64,000 bases of DNA from JAZKBN01 sp040388605. Its GTDB lineage: Bacteria > Bacteroidota > Bacteroidia > Cytophagales > Flexibacteraceae. Positions 15,395-28,500 of the stretch are shown here, piece after piece. How positions within the stretch are numbered: the stretch's first letter is position 1; every line of letters begins with the position of its first letter. The position numbers and the translations under genes were made by a program. The DNA lies in NCBI GenBank assembly GCA_040388605.1, contig JAZKBN010000027.1:62001-126000 (forward strand), given 5' to 3'. The notes below the pieces were generated by a model that did not search any database, had not been told where the DNA came from, and saw nothing but the letters and a program-made list of their open reading frames with translations.

Positions 15395-18300
15395 TTACTC
15401 TATTACAAGCTTGGTACTTGTTGTGCCTGTACGCATACTTGCTTTCAGGCTATAGAAGCCGGCGGGCAACTGCAGGTTCAGGTTTACATGTTTACCTTGA
15501 GTCCGCTCGCTGTGAACAAGACGGCCAAGGTTGTCGTAAATGCTTACCGACTGAATGTCGTCGTTGGCATTCAGCTCAAACGCACCATTGCTCGGGTTTG
15601 GCATCAGGCTGAGTACGGGTGCTGNNNNNNNNNNTCGGCAGGACCGAAGAGCAGGGTGAGGCGGTAAGACTCGCCTGCATTGAGCATAAACGGCAGCTCA
15701 GTACCGGCTGTAAAGGCAAACACATTGCCTGTGCTGTTATCCAGTATGCTCAGGCTGAACTTTTCGGCCCAGTCTGAAAGTTCGGTAGCAGCCAGTCTGA
15801 CACGACCTGATACACGGTTACGCATAACCAGGGTGAGGCTGTCGCCTGCGCTGATTTGCATAGCCGAGATGATATGTGCCATGTCCGCTGCAGGTTCAAT
15901 CCAAAGGTTCAGGCCGCTGTAATTCATAAGCTTGGGAGCATCGAATTGGGAGTCGTAAAGCCTAATGGCTTCGGGCTTGTGGTTTACTACGGCCTCATCG
16001 GTATAATTACCGTCGGTAAGGCTCATGCGAAGTAAGCTTTGCGCGCTGCTGCGGAGTATATCAGCAGTTTGGGCAGTTTTAACTCCTTCTGAGGCCCTTA
16101 GTACCGGCGAGGTGCCTGTAGCGAGAACCTCGAAGCCCTGGCCCGATGCGATATAGCGTGAGCCTCCGTTTGCACCAATACCGCCTATATAAGTCGCATA
16201 GCTCTGCAATTTCTCGCGAAGAATGTATAACGAGTTGGCCATATTGGTTTTCACCCAGTCGGCATCATCCCAGTCTATGGTGCTTGGGTAGGGGTTACCA
16301 ACCAGGTTCCATCCGCTTGTTGCACTGTTGCCGGCGCAGGTACCCGAGCAATAAGTTACAGGCAGGTTAACAGTACCTGTAGATGGCGGACCTGCCAGGC
16401 TTACGGTCGGTGCGGTGTTCAGGAAGTTTTTCAGGAACCAGATACGGAAACCTGTGCCCGGATTGGCCGGTACGGTCGCTGAAGCGGGCTTTACCCATCC
16501 TGCATTTGCCGGGTAGGTGTTGTTGCTGTTCGAGTACAACCATGCGGAGCTGTTATTGGAGCCACCTGAGAAGGTGGTACCGGCATAGATATTCAGGGGA
16601 GTCTGCCAGGCTGTTATCGTTTTGCCTGTTACCGGCGATGCCACCCAATAATAACCACCGTTATTACCTGTGCGTATAACCGTAGGGTCGAACCAGCGCT
16701 GGGCGGTGAAGTTAGCAGCACCTGTAATGGTTACCCCATTAAGTACTTCGTCGAGGCGTGCGGTTCCTGAGGCATCGGAATGGAGCGTAAACACTTTATT
16801 ATCGAGGAAGAACTCTCCTGCGCTCACATTAAGCGTGTTCGTTACGCCGGATGGCTGGCTCAGGGTAAGCTTTACTCCGGTTGAAACGGTCAGGTTTCTC
16901 ACTTTGGCAGGCAGGCCGGTTCCGGTTACCTGTGCGGAAATGCCGTTGTACTCGTAATCGGCGCCCGGGTTAAAATTGCGGGTGGTTGTGCGAACTGCGC
17001 CGGCATTGCCGGTTTGCGCTATGCCGTCCGTATTACAGATAACCAATTTCGCTCCGGCCGAGAGGATAAAGCTTCCGGGACCGTCGATGGTATTGCAGCC
17101 GGTTACCAGGGTTGCACCGCTTGGTACCGTAAAGTTGCCCTCAACGGTAAGGTTGCCACCCAAAGTTATTACAGGTGTGCCCACAACAGTAACATTGCGA
17201 TAAGAACCGCTTACAGTTCTTGTTGCGCTTATGCGCAGGTCGTTGCCTTCCGAAACGAAAATATCAATAAATGAAGCCGTGCCGTTGCCGCAAACATTTG
17301 TACCGCTCACGCTCAGGCGGCCCGATGTCGCTGTTCCCGAGAAAGTAAGCGTGGCCGATGTGCCGTTTTGCGATATGGTAACTCCCGTTCCGTTATAGGT
17401 CCACGAATAGGCGTTTGCCCCGCTTATCGGGGTTAGACTATAGGTTTCGGTGCTTATTTGCAGGGCATCCTCGCTGCCGGAAATTGCGCCGGCAGTTCCG
17501 GGCAAGGTGCCGTTGGTTACAATTGTCGGGTTGCTTGTTGCCGAGGTGCAGGTGCCGTTGATCGCGAATACAGTGTAGGTTCCCGCAGCGCTTACGGTTA
17601 TGCTTTGCGTGGTTGCGCCGTTGCTCCACTTGTTACCTGAAGCAGCCGAGGAGGTAAGCGTTACGTTGTCGCCCGAGCAAAGTACGGTTTGGCCGGTAAT
17701 TTCTGGTTTTGCAGGCGTTTCGGTAACCGTTACTGTTCTGGCAGCGCTTACATTAGAAGTACAGCCCGAGGATATGGTTCTTACTGTATATGTGCCGGAG
17801 CCCGTTACTGTAATGATGCGCGTGGTTTCGCCGGTACTCCAGATATAGCTTGAGGCTGATGACGAAGTTAGTGTAACGCTGCCGCCTGAACAGAAACTTA
17901 GCGAACCTGTGACGTTAACAGTAGGAGTGCCGGGCGTGCTTGTTACCGTTACACTTACAGTATTGCTTGCGGCAGAAGTGCAGGCTGATAATATGCTCCT
18001 GACAGTATAATTACCTGAGCTTGCAACCGTAATGCTTTGGGTGGTGGCCCCGGTATTCCAATAGTTACCTGTTTCTTCCGATGATGTAAGCGTTACGCTG
18101 CCACCTGAGCAGAAGGTAAGCGGACCGGATGCTGATGCGGTTGGTGCATTAGGAGTGGTGGTTACCGTTACTGCTGAAGGTGCTGATGCGGCCGAGGTAC
18201 AGGTTCCGTTTATGGTCTGCAGCGTATAGTTGCCAGAGGCGTTTACGGTAATGCCCGGTGTGGTGGCGCCGTTGCTCCATAAATACTCGGTAACTGTTTC

Positions 18301-21300
18301 GGGCAGCGTTATTTTACGAATGCGGTTATTGCTGTTATCGGCTATGAAGAGGTTGCCGTTAGCGTCGAAGGCAAGGTTACGCGGGTTGTAAAACAGGGCC
18401 GCTGAGGCAATGCCGTCGTTAAAGCCGGCGTAACTTCCGGCAACAGTGGTTACCAAGCCGGCAGGGGTTATTTTCCTGATACGGTGGTTGCCAAAATCGG
18501 CAACGTACACATTGCCCGATGCATCTGCAGTTACACCTGAAGGTGAGCTGAAGCGGGCAGCTGTACCGGCTGCATCGGTATTGCCGGAGGAAGTGCTTCC
18601 TGCCAGGGTGCTTACCAGGCCGGCTGGTGTTATTTTGCGAATTTGGTTGCCATAATATTCAGATACGTAAATGTTACCGGAAACATCGGCAACCAGGCCG
18701 GTTGGATAGGCGAAACTTGCCAGTGTACCTGTCGCGTTGGTGCTGCCATAATTGCCGCTTCCGGCAAATGTGCTTACAGTTCCGTCCGGTGTAATTTTAC
18801 GAATCATATTGGCTTCCTGGTCTGTCACGTAAACATTACCTGCTGCGTCTGTGGCAACACATGCTATTCCGGTAAAGGTAGCAGATGCAGCAGGGCCGTT
18901 CGTGGTTCCGTACCCGCCGCTGCCGGCATAAGTACTTACATCGCCGTTAGGGGTAATCTTACGAATACGGTAATTGTATTTGTCGGCTACATAAATGTTG
19001 CCCGAAGCGTCGGCGGTTATCCCGGTGGGATAATAGAATTTAGCCGAGGTTCCGTTACCTTCGGCATACCCCGAGGTGCTTCCTGCAAAGGTGGTTACCA
19101 CGCCTGCCTGCGTTATTTTGCGAATTCGGTGGTTGTCGTAGTCGGCCACATAGGCATTGCCGGCAGGGTCGAACGTAACTGCGTAAGGACTGTAAAATGA
19201 AGAGCCTGTACCTGTTCCGTTTTGGCTGCCCCTGGTGCCGCCTGCTAATGTGCTTGCAGTAGTAACAGGCGCGTTATAGGAAAGTGTAACGCTGCCGCCG
19301 GTACAAAGGTTGAGCGTGCCGGAGGCATTAATAACAGGCACCGAAGGTGTTTGTGTTACCGAAACAGTTATAGGAGCCGATGCAAGTGAGGTGCATGTAC
19401 CGTCAGTTACCTGAACTGAATAGGTGCCGGAAGTGGATGCGGTAATGCTTTGTGTGGTTGCCCCGTTGCTCCAAATATTGCCTGAACCTGCTGACGAGGT
19501 AAGCGTTACACTGCCGCCTCCGCAGAAGCTGAGAGGACCAGAGGCCGATATAACCGGAGTTGTCGGCGAGGGGTTTACTGTAACGAGAACCGTGTTAGAT
19601 GCCGCAGAGTTGCAGCCCGACGCAATGTAGCGTACCGTGTAGTTTCCGCCCTCGGATACCGAAATGGTTTGGGTAGTTGCACCGTTGCTCCACAGGTAAC
19701 CCGTTGCAGCAAAGGTTTGGGTAATTTTGCGTACCCGGTTATTGGTTGCTTCGGCTATGTAAATATTGCCGGCAGCATCTAAAGTAATGCCCGCCGGGTT
19801 ATCAAACTGAGCCGATGAGGTTGGCCCGTCAGCTGTGCCTAAGGTGCCTGTGCCGGCTATGGTTGTAACCGCGCCCGCAGGCGTTACTTTCCTAATACGG
19901 CTGTTATACTGATCGCAAACATACAGATTGCCGGTACCGTCAATGGCGATAGCGGTAGGGTAATAGAATTTTGCTGCTGTGCCTTGGCCGTCGGCGTAAC
20001 CTTGGTTCAGGCCGGCTAAGGTGCTTACCATGCCTGTGGTTACGTTTATTTTCCTGATGCGGTGAATATCCCTTTCCACCACGTATATATTACCTGATTC
20101 GTCTGCGGCAACTGCATATGGCTGGCTGAATTGCGCAGCTGCAAGCGTTCCGTCGGCAGGGCCAGTAACGCCGCTTCCGGCTACAGTGCTTACGTCGCCT
20201 GAGGGTGATATTCTGCGAATGCGGCGGTTGTTGTGATCGGCCAGGTATAGGTTACCACCTGCGTCTATGGCCAGGCCGGCGGGGTAGCTGAACCGTGCGT
20301 TAGTGGCCGATCCGTCAGCAAAAGAGGCTGTTCCGGGACTGCCGGCAAGTGTGGTTACGGTGCCCGATGAGGTTATTTTACGAATAACATGGTTACCGAA
20401 ATCTCCAACATACACATTACCGGAGGCATCAACGGCAATGCCGGATGGTGAGTTAAAGCTTGCCGCGGTGCCGTTACCGTTGGCAAAGCCTGCCGAACCG
20501 CTGCCGGCCAAGGTGCTTACAACACCCTCAGCCGTGATTTTACGAATAGCGTGGTTGTTACGGTCACAAACATAAAGGTTGCCTGATGCGTCGTTGGTAA
20601 CAGCACATGCGCTGCTGAATTTGGCAGCGGTACCGGTTGCATTTACATAGCCCGCAGTACTGCCTGCCAGGGTGCTTACCGTCATTGAAGCAGCAGGCAA
20701 AGCCGATGCAGTAAGAGTAATATTGTTGCGCTCGCAGAAGCTTTGAGCGCCTGCCGGGCTTACAGTGGGTACCGCAATGGGAGCGGGCGTTACCGCTACA
20801 GTTATTGAGTTCGATTTGCCCGATGTGCAAATTCCGTCAAAGCGGACTACAGAATAAGTGCCCGATTTGTTAACGGTAATGCTTTGTGCATAAGAGCCGT
20901 TGCTCCAGAGGTTACCGGTAGCTGAAGACGAGCTAAGCGTAACAGTGTTATCTGAGCAAATGTTCAGCGGGCCTGTAGCCGTGATTGCAGGTGTGGAAGG
21001 CATTGCGGTTAATACAACAGCAACGGGTGTAGACGCATCAGAGGTGCATCCGGGTATTATGCCCTGTACGCTATAGCTGCCCGTTGTGCTTACGGTAATA
21101 CCGGCGCCTGTACTGCCATTGCTCCAAAGGTAGCTTACCGGTGTTACCGGAATTGCAACTTTGCGAATACGATGGTTGCTGTAGTCGGCCACATATAAAT
21201 TACCGGTGGCGTCAAAAGCTGTTCCCATGGCATAGTAGAACTTGGCATCGGTGCCTGCGCCGTCGGCAAAAGTGGTTTGCCCAAAATCGTAAGGGTTGTA

Positions 21301-24300
21301 GGTAAGCCCGGTAGCGGATATAAGCACCCCTTCAGCCGTCAGCTTTGAAATCTTATAAACGTCGCTTACAATTAAGTTTCCGGTTGGGTCAACTGTAATT
21401 CGCTGACCGCTTATTGATACAACGGTGCTTACAACACCTGACGGTGTAATTTTACGAATTTTGGCATTGTAGTAATCCATCACATAAATATTGCCTGAAG
21501 CATCGGCAGCAAGGCCTGAAGGATTGTTAAATGTTGCAGCCGTTCCGGTGCCGTCTGCCTGACCTTGGGTTCCGTTACCGGCAAGCGTGGTTACAACACC
21601 TGCAGGGGTAATTTTACGTATGCGGTGGTTGCCTTGGTCGGCTACATACACGTTTCCGAACGCATCGGTGGTAATACCTGCCGGGTTGTTAAATTTTGCC
21701 GCATTGCCGGTGCCGTCTGCAAACGTTACGCTTCCCGAGGTGCCAACGCCTCCGCCTGCCAGCAGGCTTATTGTGCCTTCGGGCGTCATTTTACGAATCA
21801 CAGATGCATCGCTGATATAGAAATTACCTTCAGAATCTTTGGTAATACCGGAAGGGGATGAAAATACTCCTGAAGAAGCGGTGGTTACCACGCCGGCCGG
21901 CGTTATTTTCCGAATAAGGCTATAATAGCTGTCTGTTACATATATATTCCCTGATGCGTCGAAAGCCAGGTCGGTTGGGTTGTAGAATTTTGCCGAGGTG
22001 CCGTTTGCATTCAAAAGGCCTGCGGCTCCGCTGCCTGCAATGGTACTTACCGTAGTTGCAGTTGCGTTTGAGGCCGTTAAAGTAACGCTGCCACCTGTAC
22101 AGAAATTAAGCGGGCCTGACGCCGTAACATTTGGCTTAATTGCTTTAAACGAAGCTGTCACACTTACCGGGGCTGATGCTGCCGAGGTGCACCCGTTTGC
22201 CGTTACCCTTACAGAATAAGTATTGCTTGTGCTTACTGTAATGCTTTGCGTTGTGGCTCCGTTGCTCCAAATATTCCCGCCGGCAGAAGATGATGTAAGC
22301 GTAACGCTTCCGCCGTAGCAGAATGACACCGGACCAGAAGCGCTTACAGTAGGTACTTCGGGGCTCTGAATTACAGCTGCCGTACCGGCAGCCGAGGTAC
22401 ATGTTCCGGATGTGAACTGTACAGAATAGCTGCCAGGCCCGGTTGGACTAATGCCTGAGGTTGTTGCCCCTGTGCTCCACAGGTAATTAAATCCGCTAAC
22501 CGGAAGCACTATTTTACGTATGCGGTTATTGCTCCAGTCAGCCACAAACAAATTACCGGTATTGTCTAAGGCCAGGCCGTTTGGTGCATAGAACATAGAT
22601 GCGTTGAGCGCCCCGTCGGTGGTACCGCTGGCACTGCCAGTTGGTAGGCCGGCTAATGTGGTTACCACACCTTCAGCCGTTATTTTCCGAATGCGATGGT
22701 TGCTCTGGTCAGCTACATATATATTGCCTTCAGCGTCAACAACAATACCTGCCGGATTGGCGAACTTCGCTGCCGTTCCTGTGCCGTCGGTATAACCTGA
22801 TGCGCCGCTGCCGGCAAGGATGCTTACTGTACCGTCGGCAGCTACTTTGCGCACACGGGAGCTGCCCCATTCGGCAATATATATGATTCCCCTGTTCACA
22901 TCGGCATACACGCCTGCGGGACGATAGAGCGCACCATCGGTACCTCCGTCAGTTAAGGTGCTTGTTGTACCGGCAGGTGTTATTTTCCTTATACGGCCTG
23001 AGCCGTATTCCGACACATATAAATTTCCGGCGTTATCAATGGTTATTCCGTTCGGAGAACTGAATCGGGCATCTGATCCGGTTCCCTGCGTTGTGCCTTC
23101 AGTACCATTGCCGGCAAAGGTTGTTACCACGCCTTCCGGAGTTATTTTCCTGATACTGTGGTTACCCTGGTCGGCTACGAACAGATTGCCGGACGCATCC
23201 ATTACCATGGCAACAGGATTCTTAAACTTTGCAGCCGTGCCTGTGCCATCAGCATAGCCGGATGAACTGCCGGCAAATGTGCTTACAACACCTTCAGGTG
23301 TTATTTTGCGAATGCGGTGATTGTTCCAGTCTGCTATATACATATTGCCTGCCGCATCGAATGTTAAGCCGACCGGGCCGGCAAACCTGGCTGCTGACAG
23401 TACACCGTCAACAGCGCCTGCTTCAGCTCCGGCGTAAGTACTTACAGCCCCCGCCGTTAACACAGATAAGTTAGGATTACTGCCTGAACAAAAAGAGGCT
23501 GAGGTAATAACAGGAACTCTTGCAGTGTTCGGTACAGTAACAGTAATCGCTGCGCTAACCGATGTACAAATACCAAGAGGAATTCTTACTCTGTACACGC
23601 CGGTTCCTGTAACTGTAATGCTTTGGGTGGTGGCTCCGGTGCTCCACAGGTTACCCGTAGCTGCCGACGAAGTTAATGTAACACTTCCGCCGGGACAGAA
23701 GCTTAATGGGCCCGAGGCGGTAATTGTGGGTACATCAGGCATAGGGCTTACCGTTACCTCACTTACTGCCGATGCAGCCGAGGTACATGAGCCGGCAACA
23801 AGTTGCACCGAATAGCTGCCTGCTGTACTTTTAGTTATTGACTGTGTAGTTTCCCCGGTATTCCACAGGTAACCTATAGTTGAAAAGGTTATTTTCCGTA
23901 TCAGATAGTTGGCATAGTCACCTACGAAAAGATTACCGGAAGCGTCTGCCGCAAGCCCGAAAGGTGTTTTGAATGTTGATAAATTCAGAATGCTGTTAAC
24001 AGCGCCACTGGAATTGCCTGTCAGGGTTCCGGCTACGGTGGTTACCACACCACCCGATGTGATTTTCCTGATGCGGTTATTATTTTGATCTACCACGTAC
24101 AAATTGCCTGATGCATCCGTAACAAGGCTGCCGGGTAAGCTAAACTGTGCTGCGGTGCCGGTTCCGTCGGCATAACCTGATGTGCTGCCGGCCAGGGTGG
24201 ATACAGTACCGCCGGAAGTAATTTTCCGAATGCGGTTATTGCCGGCATCGGAAACGTACATATTTCCTGAAATGTCAAACACAAGAGCCATTGGTCTGTA

Positions 24301-25029
24301 GAATCTTGCCGCTGTGCTGCTGCCGTCGGCCGTGCCCTGCGAACCTGCACCGCCGGCAAAATTGCTTGTGGTGCCGTCAGGTGTCACCCTACGAATTCGG
24401 TAGCCGCTGTACTCTGATACATATAAGTTGCCTGCTGCATCAATACCTATGCCGTGCGGGCCGTTGAATTGCGCATTGGTGCCGGTGCCCTCGGTATTAC
24501 CGGCAGTGCCGCTCCCGGCGAGGGTTGTTACATTTCCGTTTGGCGCTATTTTCCGAATACGGTTGTTGCCGTAGTCGGCCACATAAACATTGCCTGCGGC
24601 ATCAGCAACCACCGAAGTCGGGTTTCTGAATTGTGCCAGGGTGCCATTGCCGTCAGCAAAGCCCGCTGTACTGCCTGCCAGGGTGCTTACTGTACCATTT
24701 GGTGCAATTTTCCTGATGCGGTGGCTTTCGCGTTCTGCCACATACATATTGCCTGCTGCATCGAAGGCAAGACCAAAGGGGCCGTTAAGTGTGGCCTGCG
24801 ACAGGGTGCCGTCGGCAGAGCCGCTTGTGCCGGTACCCGAATAAGTGGTTACGAAACCGTTTGAGCTCAGAGTCGCCGACAGTGTAACGCTGCTGCCGGA
24901 ACATAAGTTAAGTGTTCCCGACGCGTTAACACCGGATGCCGGAAGGCATTGCCCCATGCCTGTCAGGGGCAACAGCCAAATTAGAATGAAGGCAGCGCAT
25001 AGCTGCCGCATAAGGTTGAATTGTTTCAT
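15395..25029 (-). CDS. Giant secreted NHL/Ig-repeat surface protein with T9SS sorting domain
   Basis: About 3200 residues, interrupted only by the scaffold gap at 15625-15634. ATG 25029 is chosen because a signal peptide follows at once (LCAAFILIWLLPLTGMGQ). The body has five blocks of NHL repeats (pattern G-x-x-x-D-x-x-G-N-x-Y-V-A-D-x-x-N-x-R-I-R-K-I), each a likely beta-propeller, set inside Ig-like repeats of the type FCxGGSVTL ... NLWSNGATTQSITV. After the fifth block come several uninterrupted Ig-like repeats and a large beta-rich domain (about residues 2500-3100). The end is a type A T9SS sorting domain (MPNPSNGAFELN ... IYDNLGRLVHS ... KLVIE). It is exported by Sec, passes the outer membrane by T9SS and is attached or released at the surface; an adhesin or matrix role is inferred. 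A smaller relative lies at 60672-64000. Confidence 0.85.
15625..15634. other. Scaffold gap (10 N) inside the surface-protein gene
   Basis: The gap sits just before the sorting domain, a segment that also occurs in the paralogue at 60672-64000. The link between the contig on the left and the chromosome on the right therefore rests on repeated sequence. Confidence 0.95.
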
Positions 25030-25585
25030 GATACTTGTATTACAGAATTTTTTATCCGGAACATACACCTTGCCCTGCAGGTATAAATTGAGTGAAATGT
25101 GTATGTGCGCATAGAGTAATTGTCAAGTTTACAAGTCAATTCTTTAACCGCCAGATGTGTGGGACCGAACTCGCAATTACGGGACGAAACCACCTGTTTC
25201 AGGGATAAATTGAATTACATGAACTGGAAATTATGCAGGTTTTTCCCTGTGATCATGCATTTGAAAACGGGTATCGGAACTGTTTGAGGTTAACTTTTGA
25301 TTAAAAGCATGGGCTTTTACCTGTGCGTTTACATACCCGTTAATGATGCGCGCACTTTATTATTACTGTAGCCAGGTTTGGCTATTTATACTCACTTAAG
25401 TCAGGTATATATTTGCAGCCTGAAAAATGCCTGTTTTCAGCGTTCTGTCCCTGTTTTAGTGCGTTTTGTCCCAATGCGGCCAATTTTTGCAGCAGGATTT
25501 TGCTATTAGATTAATATTGTTTTAATCTTAGCGCTATAAGCAGGTTGCTTCAGCCGACTAACGACAAGTTTTGCACATAATAAAA
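25030..25585. other. Intergenic region between two divergent genes
   Basis: 556 bases between the starts of the giant surface protein (leftward) and the first sensor kinase (rightward). Both promoters must lie here. No terminator, repeat or clear Bacteroidota -33/-7 promoter pair stood out. Confidence 0.5.
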
Positions 25586-28500
25586 ATGTTCGTTTCCATT
25601 TGCCTGTATACCATCAACAGGTGCGAACCTTACAGATACATTCTGTTGCTGCTTACACTGTTCGCTACGCTCAGCGCCCATGCTCAGGATTATGTTGTGA
25701 GCCTCGACAGCTGGGGCGTAAAAGATGGCCTGAGCCACCGCGAAGTAAACTGCATTTTTAAAGATCGCGAGGGATTTATATGGGCCGGAACCGCCAATGG
25801 CCTGAACCGTTTCGACGGCTATAGCTTTAAGGTTTACCACATGCAAAACAGCATGTTGCCTTTCAGCAATTTTACAGGCATTGCCCAAGACAACGCCGGC
25901 AACATTTGGCTTCTTGGCTCTAATACCGGTAATAACATCTGCGCTTTTAACCCCGTTACCGAAAAGGCTGCCCCTTTGCCAAAAGGCCTGCCTTCCCAAG
26001 CCGATTTTATAAGCAAAGCGCCTGACGGAACAATTGTAATAGCCTACGAAAAAGCCGAGGAGTTTTACTCTTACAGCTCGCCCAAAGGCGTGAGCCATAT
26101 TAAAATTCCAGGTCACGGCGCTTTGTTTTTCAGTGGCATATCTGAAAACGGAACGGCTTGGTTTACTGACAGTCACCAGAGGTTTTACGAATACAGTTTA
26201 ACGGGTAAGCTGCTTAAGCAGGTAGCTGTACCGTTTGAAAACAGCATGGGTGGCGTGTCGAAATACACGCCGGGGGCCGGTATCGGCTTTAATAACCTGG
26301 CAGAAAAAAAAGTGTATATACTTGACAAAGAAGGCATAATTAAAAATATAGATTACAGCCAATTTACCCCCGGCCTGAAAGAGGATGCCGTTTTTTATAC
26401 TGGCGTTAATGATGTTGTATGGCGTCAGGCAAAGCTCTACACCAGGAAAGAAGGCTTAATTTATACCGTTCCCAAGCTGCATTATAAAGATCTCAGCGGG
26501 GTAACAAGGGCTTTCTGCATGGTAATGCCCGGCGATATCTGGATTGGGAGCTCTTATGGCCTCTACCATTTAACAATAGCCCCCGGACTTTTTAAAAAGC
26601 TGCATTACCTGCAAAACATTGAAAGCACGGTTCAGAAGAACAGCTTCAGGGGAATAGCGCTTCACAGGGGCAGTATTATATCCGCCAGCGAGGAAGGAGG
26701 GCTATATAGTTATAACCCGGTCAGCGGTCAGCAAAAAGCATTGTTTTCAGCACTCGACAAGTCGTTCACGCGCTTTTATGCCATTGCCTCCATTAATTCC
26801 GAGCTGTATTTTGCCTTCGAAACCAATATGTACAGGTTCGATATGGCTGCAAAAAAGCCGAAGCTAATCACCAGGCTTGAGCACGACTGCTGGAGCATTT
26901 ATAAATACACACCCGATACGCTTTTGTTAGGTACCTCTAAGGGTTTGTACCTGCTCAATATCAAAACCGATAAGTCCGTCCCTTTTAACAGGTACGGCAA
27001 ATTTGCGGGGCTTGCCGTAACCATGGTCAGTGCATTTAAGCGTGCAGGTAATAAGTTGCTTATCTGCTCTGAGGAAGGTTTATATGTTGCTGATACAAAT
27101 TTGAATATCAGGGAAAAGTACGGGCATCTTGAACCGGGCAGCAAACACCTCAGCCCGCGCAACTATAACAATGCCTATGTTGATAACAACGAAAATGTTT
27201 GGCTTGCAACCGGCGGCGGGCTGTTAAAATGCAATTTCGATTCCGGCATGTGTAAAGGGTACACCACTGCCAACGCACTAAGCAATAACACAATTTATGC
27301 TGTAGAAGGTGATAAATTCGGTATGCTGTGGCTCAGCAGCGATTATGGCATCATGTGTTTTAATCCCCGAACCGAACAGGTAAAAGTTTTCCTGACCCAA
27401 CAGGGCGTTACCCATAACGAGTTCAACAGAATTTCCTGCTGCCGCGACAATAACGGAATAATTTACTTCGGCTCGCTTAACGGCATTACGGTTGTCGATC
27501 CGGCTCGTTTCAGGTCGAGCAGGCTAAATGCGGCCACCATGCCCCTGGCCATTACCGCCGCCGAAAAATATGATCCTGACAGCAACCGCTTCGTTGATTA
27601 TACCGCCGCCCTTAACAGGCAAAATACCATAGAGCTGCCGCCCAGCCAACAATATTTTAATGTGCAGCTTGCCCTGCTTAATTACCGCGATCCGCAGCAT
27701 ACCATTTATTCTTACAAACTTGAAGGGGTAGACGAGCAATGGCATTCACAGCCATATAACAATTTCAACTTCGGCACTTTTCCCTACGGTGAACATACCC
27801 TGCACTTTAAAGCTAGGGCTGCCGACGGTACCGAAAGTACCGAAGAGAAAGTTATTGTAATACTGGCAACTGCGCCGCTGTACCTTAAAAAATGGTTTAT
27901 AGCAGGCGAAGTAATGCTGGCCCTGCTTATAGGCATTACCATGTATTTAAGCCGCACCCGCCGCTTAACCCGTGAAAAGCAAAATCTTGAGCTGGTAGTA
28001 CAAAAACGGACATTCGAACTGCAAAAACTGCTTGAGCAAAAAGATGTGCTGATGAAGGAAACCCACCACAGGGTTAAAAATAATTTACAGGTAATCAGTG
28101 CTTTGCAGCAAATGCAAAGCAATCGCAGCACAGATCCGCAGGTGAAGGCAGCGCTTAATGAGAGCCAGAACCGCGTGCTTTCCATTGCCTTCATACACCA
28201 TAACCTGTATCAGCAAACCGAAAATATTAAGGGAGTAGAGATGCATATTTTTCTCAACGAGCTTGTACAGCATATAGCCGATATCTTTAAAAATCCGGGC
28301 CTTACGGTAAATGTTGAACGCCATGTGGAAAACATTTTCCTGGATATAGACAGCGCCGTTCCGCTTGGTTTAATAATGAACGAGCTGCTAACCAACAGCT
28401 ATAAATACGCTTTCAAAAACACCGGGCCGGGCAGTATAGGAATATGGCTTAACCATTTAGGAAACGGCCGTTACAATTTTACCTATACAGACAGCGGCCC

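Noticed and set aside
15604..24900. Many antisense frames of 60-185 codons across the giant surface-protein gene
   Set aside because: They are shadows of the repetitive Gly/Ser/Thr-rich coding strand; their repeat pattern follows the NHL and Ig units.
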